This document shows, one piece after another, positions 18,987 to 28,291 of a stretch of 64,000 nucleotides of DNA. This DNA comes from Caldalkalibacillus uzonensis (GTDB lineage Bacteria > Bacillota > Bacilli > Caldalkalibacillales > Caldalkalibacillaceae). The DNA lies in contig NZ_JAUSUQ010000014.1 in NCBI RefSeq assembly GCF_030814135.1, forward strand, positions 1-64,000. The letters run 5' to 3'. Made by a program: the position numbers and the translations under genes. Numbering within the stretch: the first letter of the stretch is position 1; each line of letters starts with the position of its first letter. The notes beneath the pieces were generated by a model. That model was not told where the DNA came from and made no database searches. It saw only the letters and a list, made by a program, of their open reading frames with translations.

Positions 18987-20915
18987 ATGCGAATTCTCGG
19001 CACACACCGTTTAACAAAGACCTATGCGGGAATACCGATTCTCACGGACGTCACCATAGACATACAAGCTAAGGACAGAATTGGCCTGGTAGGGCCCAAT
19101 GGTGCAGGCAAATCAACCTTGCTTAAAATTTTAATTGGTGAGACCTCTTACGACAGTGGGGAGATTTACCATCCCAAAGATGTCACGGTTGGTTACCTGG
19201 CTCAAAATGCCGGACTTGTCTCCTCCCGTTCCATCTGGCAAGAGATGCTGAGTGTGTTTCAACATTTGATCGATGAGGAACGGCGTTTGCGGCATATGGA
19301 GCAGCTCATGTCCCAGGGAGAGGTTTACCAAGATCAGGAGCGATACCAGCAACTGCTTGAGGAGTATAGCAGGGCTCAGGATGCGTTTAAAGCCCAAGGG
19401 GGATATGAATACGAGGCCAAGATCCGCAATGTGCTGCACGGTTTGCGCTTTGCCCATAAAGATTATACAGCTCCCGTATCTGTCTTAAGTGGCGGAGAGA
19501 AAACACGGCTGGCCCTGGCCAAACTCCTGCTCCAAGAGCCGGATCTGATCATGTTAGATGAGCCGACCAACTATCTGGATCTGGATACCCTCTCCTGGCT
19601 GGAAAACTATTTGTCAGCTTACCCGGGGGCCATACTGATCGTCTCCCACGACCGCTATTTCCTAGATCGATTAGCCACAGTGATCTATGAATTGGACCAC
19701 ACCAAAATCACATGCTATCAAGGCAACTACTCCGCTTTTATCCAACAAAAAAGCGCCCGTCTTGAGCAGCAGTTGAAACAGTACCGCAGGCAACAACAAG
19801 AGATCGCCCGGGCTGAAGAATTTATCCAACGTAACATTGCCAGGGCTTCCACTTCCAAACGGGCCCAGTCCAAACGCAAGATGCTTGAAAAAATGGAAGT
19901 GGTTGAACGCCCCCGCACAGAGCACAAAACCGCCCTTTTCCGCTTTGAGGCGGGACGTCCCAGCGGGTATGACGTGCTCAAGGTGGAAGGCTTAAAGCTG
20001 GGTTATGATCAGCACCATGTGCTGGCCCAAAATATCTCCTTCTCAGTCTTTCGCGCTGACCGGATCGCGGTTGTGGGTCCTAATGGTATTGGCAAAACTA
20101 CTTTGTTAAAAACAATTACAGGGCAGCTGCCCAGACTGTCCGGTACCATTCAGATCGGAGCGCATGTTAAGTTCGGGTATTTTGACCAGGAGCATGACAA
20201 GCTCCATCCTCACAAAACAGTACTGGCCGAAGTGTGGGATGACTATCCCCATCTCCAGGAACAAGAAGTGCGTTCCCTCTTGGGGCAATTTCTGTTTAGC
20301 GGGGAGGACGTAAACAAAACCGTTTCTGCTTTAAGCGGCGGAGAACGGGCCAGACTGGCTTTGGCCAAATTGATGCTGGAACAAGCCAACACACTCATCT
20401 TGGACGAGCCGACCAATCACTTGGACATCTACGCCAAAGAGGTGTTGGAGGAGGCCTTAGAGGCGTTTCCCGGAACCATTATATTCGTCTCTCATGACCG
20501 CTACTTCCTAAACCGGCTGGCCACTAAAGTGATACGGTTAACCGCCCGCGGAGCGGAGATGTACCTTGGCAATTACGATTATTATCTTGAAAAAAGAAAA
20601 GAACAAGCGGAAATCGAGGCACTTGGCCAACAAAAGGCCCTGGAACAATCCACCAAACCGGAGCAACACAATTATGAACTGGAGAAGGCCCGCCAGCGGG
20701 AATTAAGGAAGCTCAAGCGGCGCAAAGAACAATTGGAAGGGGAAATTAAACAAACGGAAGAGATGATTAAAACGTTGGAAGAGCAGCTTTACTCTCCTGA
20801 TGTCTACCAAGATTACGAACAGGCTCAAGAGGTTCAGCGTCATATTGACGCCGCACGACAAACATTGGATCAGCTGCTGGAAGAGTGGGCAGAACTGGAG
20901 GAACAGCTGCACTGA
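18987..20915 (+). CDS. ABC-F family ATPase (YdiF type)
   Basis: 642 residues with two fused ABC ATPase domains and no membrane segment. Walker A motifs are GPNGAGKST and GPNGIGKTT; signatures are LSGGEKTRLALAKLL and LSGGERARLALAKLM; each is followed by a LDEPTN Walker B. A linker (about 250-320) and a C-terminal coiled coil (about 560-640) complete the ABC-F layout. These proteins act on the ribosome. I start at 18987 since GGGGTG sits 6 bases before that ATG. Position opposite moaC-rex-tat equals B. subtilis ydiF. It might be a translation factor or an antibiotic-protection protein; the YdiF placement favours the first. Confidence 0.9.
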   Translation: MRILGTHRLTKTYAGIPILTDVTIDIQAKDRIGLVGPNGAGKSTLLKILIGETSYDSGEIYHPKDVTVGYLAQNAGLVSSRSIWQEMLSVFQHLIDEERRLRHMEQLMSQGEVYQDQERYQQLLEEYSRAQDAFKAQGGYEYEAKIRNVLHGLRFAHKDYTAPVSVLSGGEKTRLALAKLLLQEPDLIMLDEPTNYLDLDTLSWLENYLSAYPGAILIVSHDRYFLDRLATVIYELDHTKITCYQGNYSAFIQQKSARLEQQLKQYRRQQQEIARAEEFIQRNIARASTSKRAQSKRKMLEKMEVVERPRTEHKTALFRFEAGRPSGYDVLKVEGLKLGYDQHHVLAQNISFSVFRADRIAVVGPNGIGKTTLLKTITGQLPRLSGTIQIGAHVKFGYFDQEHDKLHPHKTVLAEVWDDYPHLQEQEVRSLLGQFLFSGEDVNKTVSALSGGERARLALAKLMLEQANTLILDEPTNHLDIYAKEVLEEALEAFPGTIIFVSHDRYFLNRLATKVIRLTARGAEMYLGNYDYYLEKRKEQAEIEALGQQKALEQSTKPEQHNYELEKARQRELRKLKRRKEQLEGEIKQTEEMIKTLEEQLYSPDVYQDYEQAQEVQRHIDAARQTLDQLLEEWAELEEQLH

Positions 20916-20960
20916 CGGATGGGACTATTCCCGGCACTTTAAAGCTAAGGACTAAAGGAA

Positions 20961-20990
20961 ACGGGTAGCCGCATCATGCGTGCTACCCGT
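20961..20990. terminator. Bidirectional terminator between ydiF and speE
   Basis: Perfect 9-base stem ACGGGTAGC/GCTACCCGT with a 12-base loop, lying between two converging genes and ending 4 bases from the speE stop. Short T-rich stretches follow on both sides. Confidence 0.75.
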
Positions 20991-20994
20991 CTGT

Positions 20995-21855
20995 TTACTT
21001 TTCCAACGCCTGACGCACAGATTCAGGCAGTTGGAAGCAGCCTTGCAAAATTCCCTGATTGACATACTTGGCCTGTTTATCCCACTTAGCATCCAGCTGC
21101 TCCGGACGGTATGTTTTCGAGCCAAGCGTAAAACTCCATAATCCTCCCGGATAAGTGGGCACCACAGCCTGATAAACATGGACAACAGGAAAAAGCTGAC
21201 CTATCCGCTCATAAGTTTGCTTCAAAATATTCATATGAAAGATAGGTGACTGACTCTGGCAGACCATGACACCGTCTGTTTGCAAAGCCCGGTGCACGTC
21301 ACGGTAAAACTCGTAGGAGAAAAGTTGTTCAGCCGGTCCAATGGGATCAGAGGAATCCACAATGACCACATCGTACGTTTCTTGGCGATTTTTGATAAAG
21401 CTTGTCCCGTCTTCGTAGATAAAGTTAACGCGGGGATCGGACAAGTTGCCTGACACATCTGTTAAGTATTGCTTGGAGACTTTGACGACTAATTCATCAA
21501 TTTCAACCATATCAATCTGTTCCACCTGAGGGTATTTACACACCTCTCGGGCCGCCCCGCAGTCACCTCCACCGATAATTAAGACCCGCTTAGGATGGGG
21601 ATGGGTTAAAAGGGGAATGTGTGTGATCATCTCATTGTAAATATGGCCATCCCGGGATGTGGTTTGGACCACACCATCCAGAACGAGCGTCGGTCCAAAA
21701 TCATATGTATCCACAATCATCACATGCTGAAACGGTGATTGTTCCGCATGGATGACTTCTTTGACCCGGTAGCTTAATTTCATATTTTCCCTTTCATCTT
21801 CCACCAGCCACAAGTGACCGTCTATTTCCTTCAACCATTCAAGTTGTGTAATCAC
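20995..21855 (-). CDS. speE: Spermidine synthase (polyamine aminopropyltransferase)
   Basis: 286 residues. It transfers an aminopropyl group from decarboxylated S-adenosylmethionine to putrescine. The binding loop IIGGGDCGAAREVCKY and the catalytic region VVIVDSSDPIGPAEQLFS are intact. The chosen start is GTG at 21855 with GGAGGG 6 bases upstream; earlier starts have no such site. About ten residues longer at the N-terminus than the B. subtilis enzyme. Not in an obvious operon with other polyamine genes. Confidence 0.93.
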   Translation of the reverse strand: MITQLEWLKEIDGHLWLVEDERENMKLSYRVKEVIHAEQSPFQHVMIVDTYDFGPTLVLDGVVQTTSRDGHIYNEMITHIPLLTHPHPKRVLIIGGGDCGAAREVCKYPQVEQIDMVEIDELVVKVSKQYLTDVSGNLSDPRVNFIYEDGTSFIKNRQETYDVVIVDSSDPIGPAEQLFSYEFYRDVHRALQTDGVMVCQSQSPIFHMNILKQTYERIGQLFPVVHVYQAVVPTYPGGLWSFTLGSKTYRPEQLDAKWDKQAKYVNQGILQGCFQLPESVRQALEK

Positions 21856-21954
21856 CAGACACCCTCCCTCGATCAATGATACTTGTATACATGGATTATC
21901 AACACTGGCCTGTTAACTGTACCTCTCTTATCTTACCATGAACAGCCCCGCAGG

Positions 21955-24243
21955 TTAAGCCAGACCCGGGGGCGCAGAACCAGTACGTATGGAATGGCGG
22001 TTAAAGCGTAAAAAAATGAAGGGAAACGTCAGGAAAATGATGGTGGTTGCCGCCGCCACAACTCCGGAATCATTGACCATTAAAATGGTCATCGCACCGA
22101 TAATCATAGTGCGAAAACCCGTCATCCACATGTGATGCTGGGCCATCTCCTCATAGTGTTTATATAACGGATTGCGGCGCAGCCGGAAGGAAACAAGTCC
22201 CATGACCATTAAGGCTGTGGTGAACAGTTTGCCCCATAAGGACACTTTGATCAACCGCCAATTCATCTCCAGTTTACGGGTGAGGATTTCCCCGATTGTT
22301 TGCAGATCCCCCTGTTGGGCTGCCTGTACAAAGGTGCCAATATGCGTGTGTTCGCCTTGCAAATGCAGGTGAATTAAACCAGCCAAGCACAGCACAACCA
22401 GTCCAAACACCGGTGTAAGGTAGCGCCAGCTGACCTTCAGCCGAAACAAGAAGAGCAAAGAGACAGCATAGGTTAATAATGCAGCAATGGTCGCCCCCGC
22501 ATTGGTCCCTAAACGGGGTGCAGCCATACTGTAAATGATCAAGAGATAAAACACACTGATGAACATGACCAACATGCCCTTCACCCGCCGCCGATGCAGC
22601 CATCCTTGGCGGGACAACCACACACTGATTCCTGTCACGGCCAGGAGGGAACTGCCCAACAAGATACCGGCATATTCATTGCCCAACCCATAAAAGCGTG
22701 CTCCAATCAAGGGATCATACCCCAGAAAAGAACGTCTCATCCACACACTTCCGCGCCACAGATCAAACAGGATGACCAACGTATTGGTCAGGCCAATCAG
22801 CGTTAAAAACCACAAATTGCTGACTAGATGATACAAAACAAAACTGGTGACAAAGGCACTGCAAAACAGCAGCACAATCCATCGGTACGGCCCGATTACC
22901 TGAATGAGTGGGGTCAGCCACAAAAAGTAGATAGGTGATACCAACACCGTTCCGATCAACACCTGCACAATCCTGGCCCCCCAGTATTGTTTGGAAAACC
23001 ACCAGTAACATGCCGTAGCAATGAGTAAAAATATCATCACCAGCAGGTAAACGCTAATAATGATTCGCCTTGTTCGATAAATGACGAACAAATATTGTAA
23101 GTCATCAAAGAAGGAGGCAAAGAAAGTTTGCCCCTCTTGTCCCGCTTGCTCTAACGTTTCCTGAAGAGAGATCACCTCTCCGTAAGCCCGGGAAGGAACA
23201 GATAAGCCATAATAGGCCAGCAAGGTTGGCAGAAAATCAACATTGGCCACTACACCAGTCTGTTTCGTCGTGGCGGAACTCAGAATGCCTCCTTGTTGAC
23301 CGGGATGCCAGGTGAGAAAGGGAGCCAAAAGCTGTCCTCTCGCCTTGGCCTCCTTCGACACAGCCGGTGTCATCACCCAGATGGTGACCGAGCGATTCTG
23401 CTCAGCCAGCAGGTGCTGCACCGTGTTCACAAACCAGGTTTGCCACTCGCTTAGCCATTTTTCCTTGTAAATTTGGCTGAGGCGGGCAGTTCTTTTAAAT
23501 TTGTCATAGGCTTGTTCAATTCGCCATAAATCTCCCAGTTCAACAATGGTTAGCGTACGGGGTTGACGGTTCCAGACAGTTTCAAGCTCTGCGGATAACT
23601 GGTCCCAATCCGTTCGCCAGTCTCCCGGCTCATAAGGAGCCGGTGTTAAGATGGTACTGCCAATGTGTCCCCGGGCTTCCCCCTTGCTGTTCATGATCAA
23701 AGTAGCCCCCATCCTTCTCATCATGTGGCGGGTATCACTGTTGCCCAGCGCAAAGGTGAACACTTGATGATTCTGGAGGGTTTCCCCCAAGTAACCCCAA
23801 GGGCGCTGATCGGCAGTCAACAAAAGACCCGAGCGTTTGGAGTGGAGCTCTCTTAACTTTTGCACCGGATGGATTATGGTCTCGCCGGGTAACTGATACC
23901 CATTCCACAAGGGGGGACCTTCGGCAAATTGGCCAGTGGACAGCGTAAACAGGTTATTGACCCAGTCAATTCGTCCAGCTGTGCGCATGGTCATGCCGGC
24001 CAACTGGATGTGGGATTGAATGTCTTCCGGCAAACCATCCATCCACTTTTTCACGTCTTCAAAGCCAAGTGCAGGAACCATGAGCACAACTAAGTGAGGT
24101 GAGGCCAGCATGTCAGTTCCTTTCTCGACAGACTGGGCATAAGCGTGAGAGCTCCCCAACCAGCCTGCCAACACCCCATAACACAAGATAAACAGCATAA
24201 GTACATAGCCAACTCTTCCCGTTAACCTGTTCCTCTCCAACAT
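21955..24243 (-). CDS. Large membrane protein with an alkaline phosphatase-like outer domain, function unknown
   Basis: 762 residues. After an N-terminal hydrophobic segment (about residues 10-35) comes a predicted extracytoplasmic region to about 390 with phosphatase/sulfatase-superfamily touches: LVVLMVPALGFEDV at the start and NVDFLPTLLAYYGL at the end. The rest has about ten membrane helices. The catalytic metal ligands of true phosphatases are not evident, so enzyme activity is doubtful. AAGGAG lies 6 bases before the ATG. A cluster of DnaA boxes begins 11 bases upstream. I do not recognise a named family. Confidence 0.7.
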   Translation of the reverse strand: MLERNRLTGRVGYVLMLFILCYGVLAGWLGSSHAYAQSVEKGTDMLASPHLVVLMVPALGFEDVKKWMDGLPEDIQSHIQLAGMTMRTAGRIDWVNNLFTLSTGQFAEGPPLWNGYQLPGETIIHPVQKLRELHSKRSGLLLTADQRPWGYLGETLQNHQVFTFALGNSDTRHMMRRMGATLIMNSKGEARGHIGSTILTPAPYEPGDWRTDWDQLSAELETVWNRQPRTLTIVELGDLWRIEQAYDKFKRTARLSQIYKEKWLSEWQTWFVNTVQHLLAEQNRSVTIWVMTPAVSKEAKARGQLLAPFLTWHPGQQGGILSSATTKQTGVVANVDFLPTLLAYYGLSVPSRAYGEVISLQETLEQAGQEGQTFFASFFDDLQYLFVIYRTRRIIISVYLLVMIFLLIATACYWWFSKQYWGARIVQVLIGTVLVSPIYFLWLTPLIQVIGPYRWIVLLFCSAFVTSFVLYHLVSNLWFLTLIGLTNTLVILFDLWRGSVWMRRSFLGYDPLIGARFYGLGNEYAGILLGSSLLAVTGISVWLSRQGWLHRRRVKGMLVMFISVFYLLIIYSMAAPRLGTNAGATIAALLTYAVSLLFLFRLKVSWRYLTPVFGLVVLCLAGLIHLHLQGEHTHIGTFVQAAQQGDLQTIGEILTRKLEMNWRLIKVSLWGKLFTTALMVMGLVSFRLRRNPLYKHYEEMAQHHMWMTGFRTMIIGAMTILMVNDSGVVAAATTIIFLTFPFIFLRFNRHSIRTGSAPPGLA

Positions 24244-24254
24244 GACAATCTCCT

Positions 24255-24385
24255 TTTTCCACACATTTTTCCACAACAACTGGACTTAATGTTATCTTTT
24301 CACCTCCCGTCGAAATCATACCTGAGCCACAAAAGTCACAATCTGTCCACAAACTGTGGATAACTTTAACCACATCTGTGGACAA
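24255..24385. promoter_or_regulatory. Cluster of six DnaA boxes
   Basis: Within 131 bases between divergent genes: TTTTCCACA at 24255-24263 and 24267-24275 (one mismatch to TTATCCACA each), CTGTCCACA at 24343-24351 (two mismatches), a perfect TTATCCACA on the minus strand at 24355-24363, TTAACCACA at 24366-24374 (one), and TTGTCCACA on the minus strand at 24377-24385 (one). The last four are 12, 11 and 11 bases apart, close to one helical turn. B. subtilis has regulatory DnaA-box clusters outside oriC, and I recall one between gcp (tsaD) and ydiF, the same neighbourhood as here. Confidence 0.78.
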
Positions 24386-24501
24386 GCAGTTTTTGTCACC
24401 ACTCTGTGTAGGGACAATTCTGAATACCAAGAGGTGAGGTGTGCGGCTGTCATCGTTCTCGTTTATAATAGTGTTAAAAAGGGGGAGTGAGGAGGACGAT
24501 G

Positions 24502-25398
24502 ATGAAATTAGTGGCTATTGATATGGACGGGACATTGTTAAACCATAAAGGACAAATAAGTGAAGAAAATGCATGCGCGCTGCGCAGAGCAGAACAGGAA
24601 GGTTTGCAAGTGATCATCGCCACCGGGCGGTCCTATACCAATGCCAAAGAGCTGTTGGCCGCAGCCGGTTTACATCCGCCGATCATTAGTGTCAATGGGG
24701 CGCTCTTGCACTCAGAGGCAGGAAAACTCATGGCTTGCCAACCGCTCCCTGGTACTGTGCTGAAACCTGTGTGGGCTAAGCTGGCCGCACAGGACATCTA
24801 TCTCGAAGTTTATACAAACAGAGGGATCGTAACCAAAACCAAGAGCAGGACTATACTGGAGTCACAGTGGAGAAACTTCCGCTCTTCACTCCCCTCTCTT
24901 TCGGCTGATCAGTTTTACACCTTTCTTGATCACCATCTGGCCCAGACCACACAAGTCAAAGACCAGGAATTACAGAAGATGCTCACCTATAAAGAGCTGG
25001 AAGTGTATAAACTGCTGCTGTATTCCTTTGATCAGCAACAATTAAAAGAACTGAAACAGGAGCTTAATGAGATCAGCGGGCTTAACGTCACCTCATCAGA
25101 CCGTTACAATTTAGAACTGACCAGCCATGAGGCAACCAAAGGGAAAGCCTTAAAAAAAGCAGCCCATCTCTTGCGCATCCCGCTGAGTGAGGTGGTAGCA
25201 ATCGGAGATAACCTAAACGACGTTTCCATGCTGCAAATCGCTGGGTTTAGCGTCGCCATGGGCAATGCTGAGGAAGAAGTAAAACAAATATGTGATTTTA
25301 TCACGCTGACCAATGACCAGCATGGGGTAGCTCATGTCGTTTACGGTTTACTGGACGGTCAACTCCCTCACGGCGGCCAAGCAAAACAAAACGCCTAG
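24502..25398 (+). CDS. Cof-type HAD phosphatase
   Basis: 298 residues. Motif I is AIDMDGTLLN, motif II lies in VIIATGRSY, and motif IV is AIGDNLNDVSML, all intact, with a Cof-type (C2B) cap between. Such enzymes dephosphorylate sugar phosphates, flavin or other small metabolites; the substrate cannot be told. GGAGG lies 6 bases before the ATG at 24502. It is divergent from the large membrane protein gene and shares the DnaA-box region with it. Confidence 0.88.
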   Translation: MKLVAIDMDGTLLNHKGQISEENACALRRAEQEGLQVIIATGRSYTNAKELLAAAGLHPPIISVNGALLHSEAGKLMACQPLPGTVLKPVWAKLAAQDIYLEVYTNRGIVTKTKSRTILESQWRNFRSSLPSLSADQFYTFLDHHLAQTTQVKDQELQKMLTYKELEVYKLLLYSFDQQQLKELKQELNEISGLNVTSSDRYNLELTSHEATKGKALKKAAHLLRIPLSEVVAIGDNLNDVSMLQIAGFSVAMGNAEEEVKQICDFITLTNDQHGVAHVVYGLLDGQLPHGGQAKQNA

Positions 25399-25476
25399 CA
25401 CTTGGCCAGGCGATTTGTAACCTTCTGTACTTGTACTTGGGCGTTGTTGTACTCTAACGTCGCCTTTCAGCTGACC

Positions 25477-26538
25477 TTATGTAGAGCCCAGCATCAAGCC
25501 GGGACTGGCATTAAGGTCCATGTACTCCCGGTTTCCTTTAAGAAACTCAATGTAACCTGCAGCGGCAATCATCGCTGCATTATCGGTACACAGATAAGCA
25601 GGAGGTATGACCAACGGAAACCCCTCTTGGGCACATGCTGCGGTCATTCTCTCCCGCAAGCGGCTGTTACAGGCGACGCCTCCAGCTAATAATACCTGCT
25701 TGGCGCCATACGCTTGGGCCGCCTTCATGGTTTTGGTAACAAGCACATCCACAACGCTTTCCTGGAAGCTGGCAGCCACGTCCGGTTTCTGAATGGCTTC
25801 TCCTTTCTGGCTGGCTTGGTTCAGATAGTTAAGCACAGCTGATTTTAAACCGCTGAAGCTAAAGTCATAGGAACCCGCCTCCAACCAGGCCCGCGGAAAG
25901 TTGATGGTGTCTTTCCCCTTTTTTGACATACGGTCGATGTGCGGCCCCCCTGGATAGGGAAGATCCAGTGCCCGGGCCACTTTGTCATAAGCTTCACCAG
26001 CTGCATCATCCCGTGTCTCACCCAAAATCTGATACTCTCCGTGTTTTTCCATTAAGATCAGTTCCGTATGTCCCCCAGATACAACCAGGGTCACATTGGG
26101 AAATTGAAACTCTGTCACCAAGCGGTTAGCATAGATGTGACCTGCGATGTGGTGGACACCCACCAAGGGCAGCTGATGGGCAAAGGCCATCGCTTTGGCT
26201 GCAGATACACCGACCAAGAGGGCGCCTACCAGTCCGGGTCCTTTCGTAACGGCAATGGCAGACAATTGAGCGGCAGAGACATTGGCTTTTTTTAAAGCTT
26301 CCTCAATCACCAATGTGATATGCTCTACATGCCGGCGTGAAGCCACTTCGGGGACTACGCCACCGAACCGCTTATGAATATCCATTTGCGAGGCCACTTC
26401 ATTGGCCAAAAGCTCACGCCCGTTCTTCACCACGGCTGCAGCCGTTTCATCACAGCTGGTCTCAATCCCCAAAATGATGACCGGCTCTTCTTGACCATGT
26501 GCCAATCCGCTTGTCTCATTGCTTCTGCTGAAGTCCAT
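25477..26538 (-). CDS. tsaD: tRNA threonylcarbamoyladenosine transferase TsaD
   Basis: 353 residues. It transfers threonylcarbamoyl to A37 of ANN-decoding tRNAs. Start [14 protein letters not shown], metal ligands in SRRHVEHI (HxxxH), VSGGHTEL and the C-terminal [11 protein letters not shown] are typical of the Kae1/Gcp family. The ATG at 26538 follows AAAGGTG by 6 bases and lies inside the 3' end of rimI (23-base overlap). It is last in the thiL-tsaE-tsaB-rimI-tsaD operon. Confidence 0.97.
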   Translation of the reverse strand: MDFSRSNETSGLAHGQEEPVIILGIETSCDETAAAVVKNGRELLANEVASQMDIHKRFGGVVPEVASRRHVEHITLVIEEALKKANVSAAQLSAIAVTKGPGLVGALLVGVSAAKAMAFAHQLPLVGVHHIAGHIYANRLVTEFQFPNVTLVVSGGHTELILMEKHGEYQILGETRDDAAGEAYDKVARALDLPYPGGPHIDRMSKKGKDTINFPRAWLEAGSYDFSFSGLKSAVLNYLNQASQKGEAIQKPDVAASFQESVVDVLVTKTMKAAQAYGAKQVLLAGGVACNSRLRERMTAACAQEGFPLVIPPAYLCTDNAAMIAAAGYIEFLKGNREYMDLNASPGLMLGST

Positions 26539-27043
26539 CGCTTTCACCTTTTCCTACACCTTTTTCTAACCAGTCATCTGCCAAGCATGGTTCAAGGTCC
26601 GCCCACATAATCAGCGCATCTTCTTGGTTATCGGTATAGTAGCCTTTGCGCCGGCCGGTTGTCTCAAAACCCAGTTTACGGTACAAGTTTTGGGCCACCT
26701 GATTGGACACCCTCACTTCCAGTGTCATTTTTAGCGCCCCTTTTAAACGGGCCAAAAGCATGATACTGCGCAACAAGCGTTCTCCCACTTTTTGACCGCG
26801 GAAATCGGGATGAACGGCAATATTGGTAATATGAGCCTCATCCGCAATGACCCACACCCCGCAGTAACCGGCCACTCCCTTGCTGGTTTCGGCCACCAAA
26901 TAGTAGGCAAACCGGTTGTTTATCAATTCGTTGTGAAAAGCCTCTTGTGTCCACGGGGTGGTAAATGAGCTCTTTTCCACTTCGAGAACTTGTTTAATAT
27001 CCTCCAAGTCCATTAAACGGATCTGGATTTCTGTACCGGCCAT
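26516..27043 (-). CDS. rimI: Ribosomal protein bS18 N-acetyltransferase-like GNAT protein RimI
   Basis: 175 residues, a GNAT acetyltransferase. The acetyl-CoA loop is [17 protein letters not shown], preceded by [10 protein letters not shown], and the tail [18 protein letters not shown] matches RimI. The ATG at 27043 is chosen because GGGG stands 7 bases upstream. It is embedded in the t6A operon between tsaB and tsaD, as ydiD is in B. subtilis. The substrate may be S18 or another protein N-terminus. Confidence 0.9.
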   Translation of the reverse strand: MAGTEIQIRLMDLEDIKQVLEVEKSSFTTPWTQEAFHNELINNRFAYYLVAETSKGVAGYCGVWVIADEAHITNIAVHPDFRGQKVGERLLRSIMLLARLKGALKMTLEVRVSNQVAQNLYRKLGFETTGRRKGYYTDNQEDALIMWADLEPCLADDWLEKGVGKGESDGLQQKQ

Positions 27044-27119
27044 ACACTGTCCCCTTCCCACAGCCTTAACAAGCCTGCAGTCTTTTCAACCTGGCAGCTA
27101 TAAGTTCCACCCGGACAGG

Positions 27120-27827
27120 TTAACACGATTCTTGTTTCTCCAGCCATTTCTTTTCGGCTTCAGCCAATTGCAGATATTGTGGGGCAAACGCATGAACATT
27201 CCCTGATGCCTTTTCCCTGTAATGCCAGGCCAGCTCGGCCAATGATCGTCCCCTGGCAAAGTTGTCGGTTCGGGCAGCAAAACCGGCTTGTGTCCCCAGC
27301 TGCTCTCTTATGGCATCACGGTGAACCCCCACACCTTCCCCGATAAACAGTAAAGGACCTTCCCCTATGGCCATGATCTCCTTTAAAAACACGCCCAGAG
27401 GCTGAATACGGTCATGAACAACAGGTGTCACCAAACCGCCTTCACTTTTGTATACACCGCCATACACATGTTCCCTTCTGGCATCAAACACGGGGATGAT
27501 GAAACCCTTAAAGTCGGCCCTGTTTTGAGCAACGGCCTGTAAGCTGGATAAACCTAATATAGGCCGCTCCAAACTCCAGGCCAGGGTTTTGGCTGTGGTG
27601 ACGCCGATGCGCACACCCGTGTACGAACCCGGGCCATGGGCGACAGCGACAAGATCCAGAGCGGAAGGTTTTAGGTCCAGTCCAGCCAGCAGCTGTTCAA
27701 TGGCCGGCATCAGGCGCAAAGAATGATTTTTTTGCACATAGGTGTTAAACTCTCCCAGCAGGCGTCCATTGTCCGTCACACCAATGGCCAAGGCCCAGGT
27801 TGATGTATCTATGGCTAATATCTTCAT
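27120..27827 (-). CDS. tsaB: tRNA t6A biosynthesis protein TsaB
   Basis: 235 residues of the ASKHA fold, beginning [17 protein letters not shown] and containing VAHGPGSYTGVRIGVTTAK. It is the catalytically inactive partner of TsaD in the TsaBDE complex. It overlaps the tsaE stop by four bases and lies 76 bases before rimI, the only sizeable gap in this operon; no terminator was seen there. Confidence 0.94.
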   Translation of the reverse strand: MKILAIDTSTWALAIGVTDNGRLLGEFNTYVQKNHSLRLMPAIEQLLAGLDLKPSALDLVAVAHGPGSYTGVRIGVTTAKTLAWSLERPILGLSSLQAVAQNRADFKGFIIPVFDARREHVYGGVYKSEGGLVTPVVHDRIQPLGVFLKEIMAIGEGPLLFIGEGVGVHRDAIREQLGTQAGFAARTDNFARGRSLAELAWHYREKASGNVHAFAPQYLQLAEAEKKWLEKQESC

Positions 27828-28288
27828 GCCAACACCTCTTTAACCAGCTTGACAAAACGTTCTCCGTGCGGAAGCAAATAAATGTTCCGCTCCGTTTCCC
27901 CGCGCTTTTCGATACGGATGTGTAAGCGCGCCTCAGGCAGATAAGGCGCAATCCGTTCAGGCCATTCGATCACCGTCACACCGTCTCCATAAATATACTC
28001 CTCAAAACCAACATCTTCCGTTTCATCTTCCAAACGGTAGGCATCTATATGATAAAGGGGGAATTGGCTCCCCTGATATTCTTTAATAATGGTAAACGTG
28101 GGACTGTTGACCTTCCGCGTAATCCCCAAACCACGGGCCAGACCTTGCACAAAGCTGGTTTTACCTGCCCCTAAATCTCCGCTGAGCGTAATCACTTCGC
28201 CCCCGGTAAGCTTATCAGCCAATGCTTCGGCCAACGCTTGAGTATGCCCGACAGAATGACTGTAAACTACGTGTTCGTATGTTTGCAT
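27824..28288 (-). CDS. tsaE: tRNA t6A biosynthesis ATPase TsaE
   Basis: 154 residues. Walker [21 protein letters not shown] and the segment [24 protein letters not shown] identify TsaE, the ATPase that drives the TsaB-TsaD cycle. ATG at 28288 follows AGAGGG by 8 bases and begins just after the thiL stop. Confidence 0.95.
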   Translation of the reverse strand: MQTYEHVVYSHSVGHTQALAEALADKLTGGEVITLSGDLGAGKTSFVQGLARGLGITRKVNSPTFTIIKEYQGSQFPLYHIDAYRLEDETEDVGFEEYIYGDGVTVIEWPERIAPYLPEARLHIRIEKRGETERNIYLLPHGERFVKLVKEVLA

Positions 28289-28291
28289 CAC

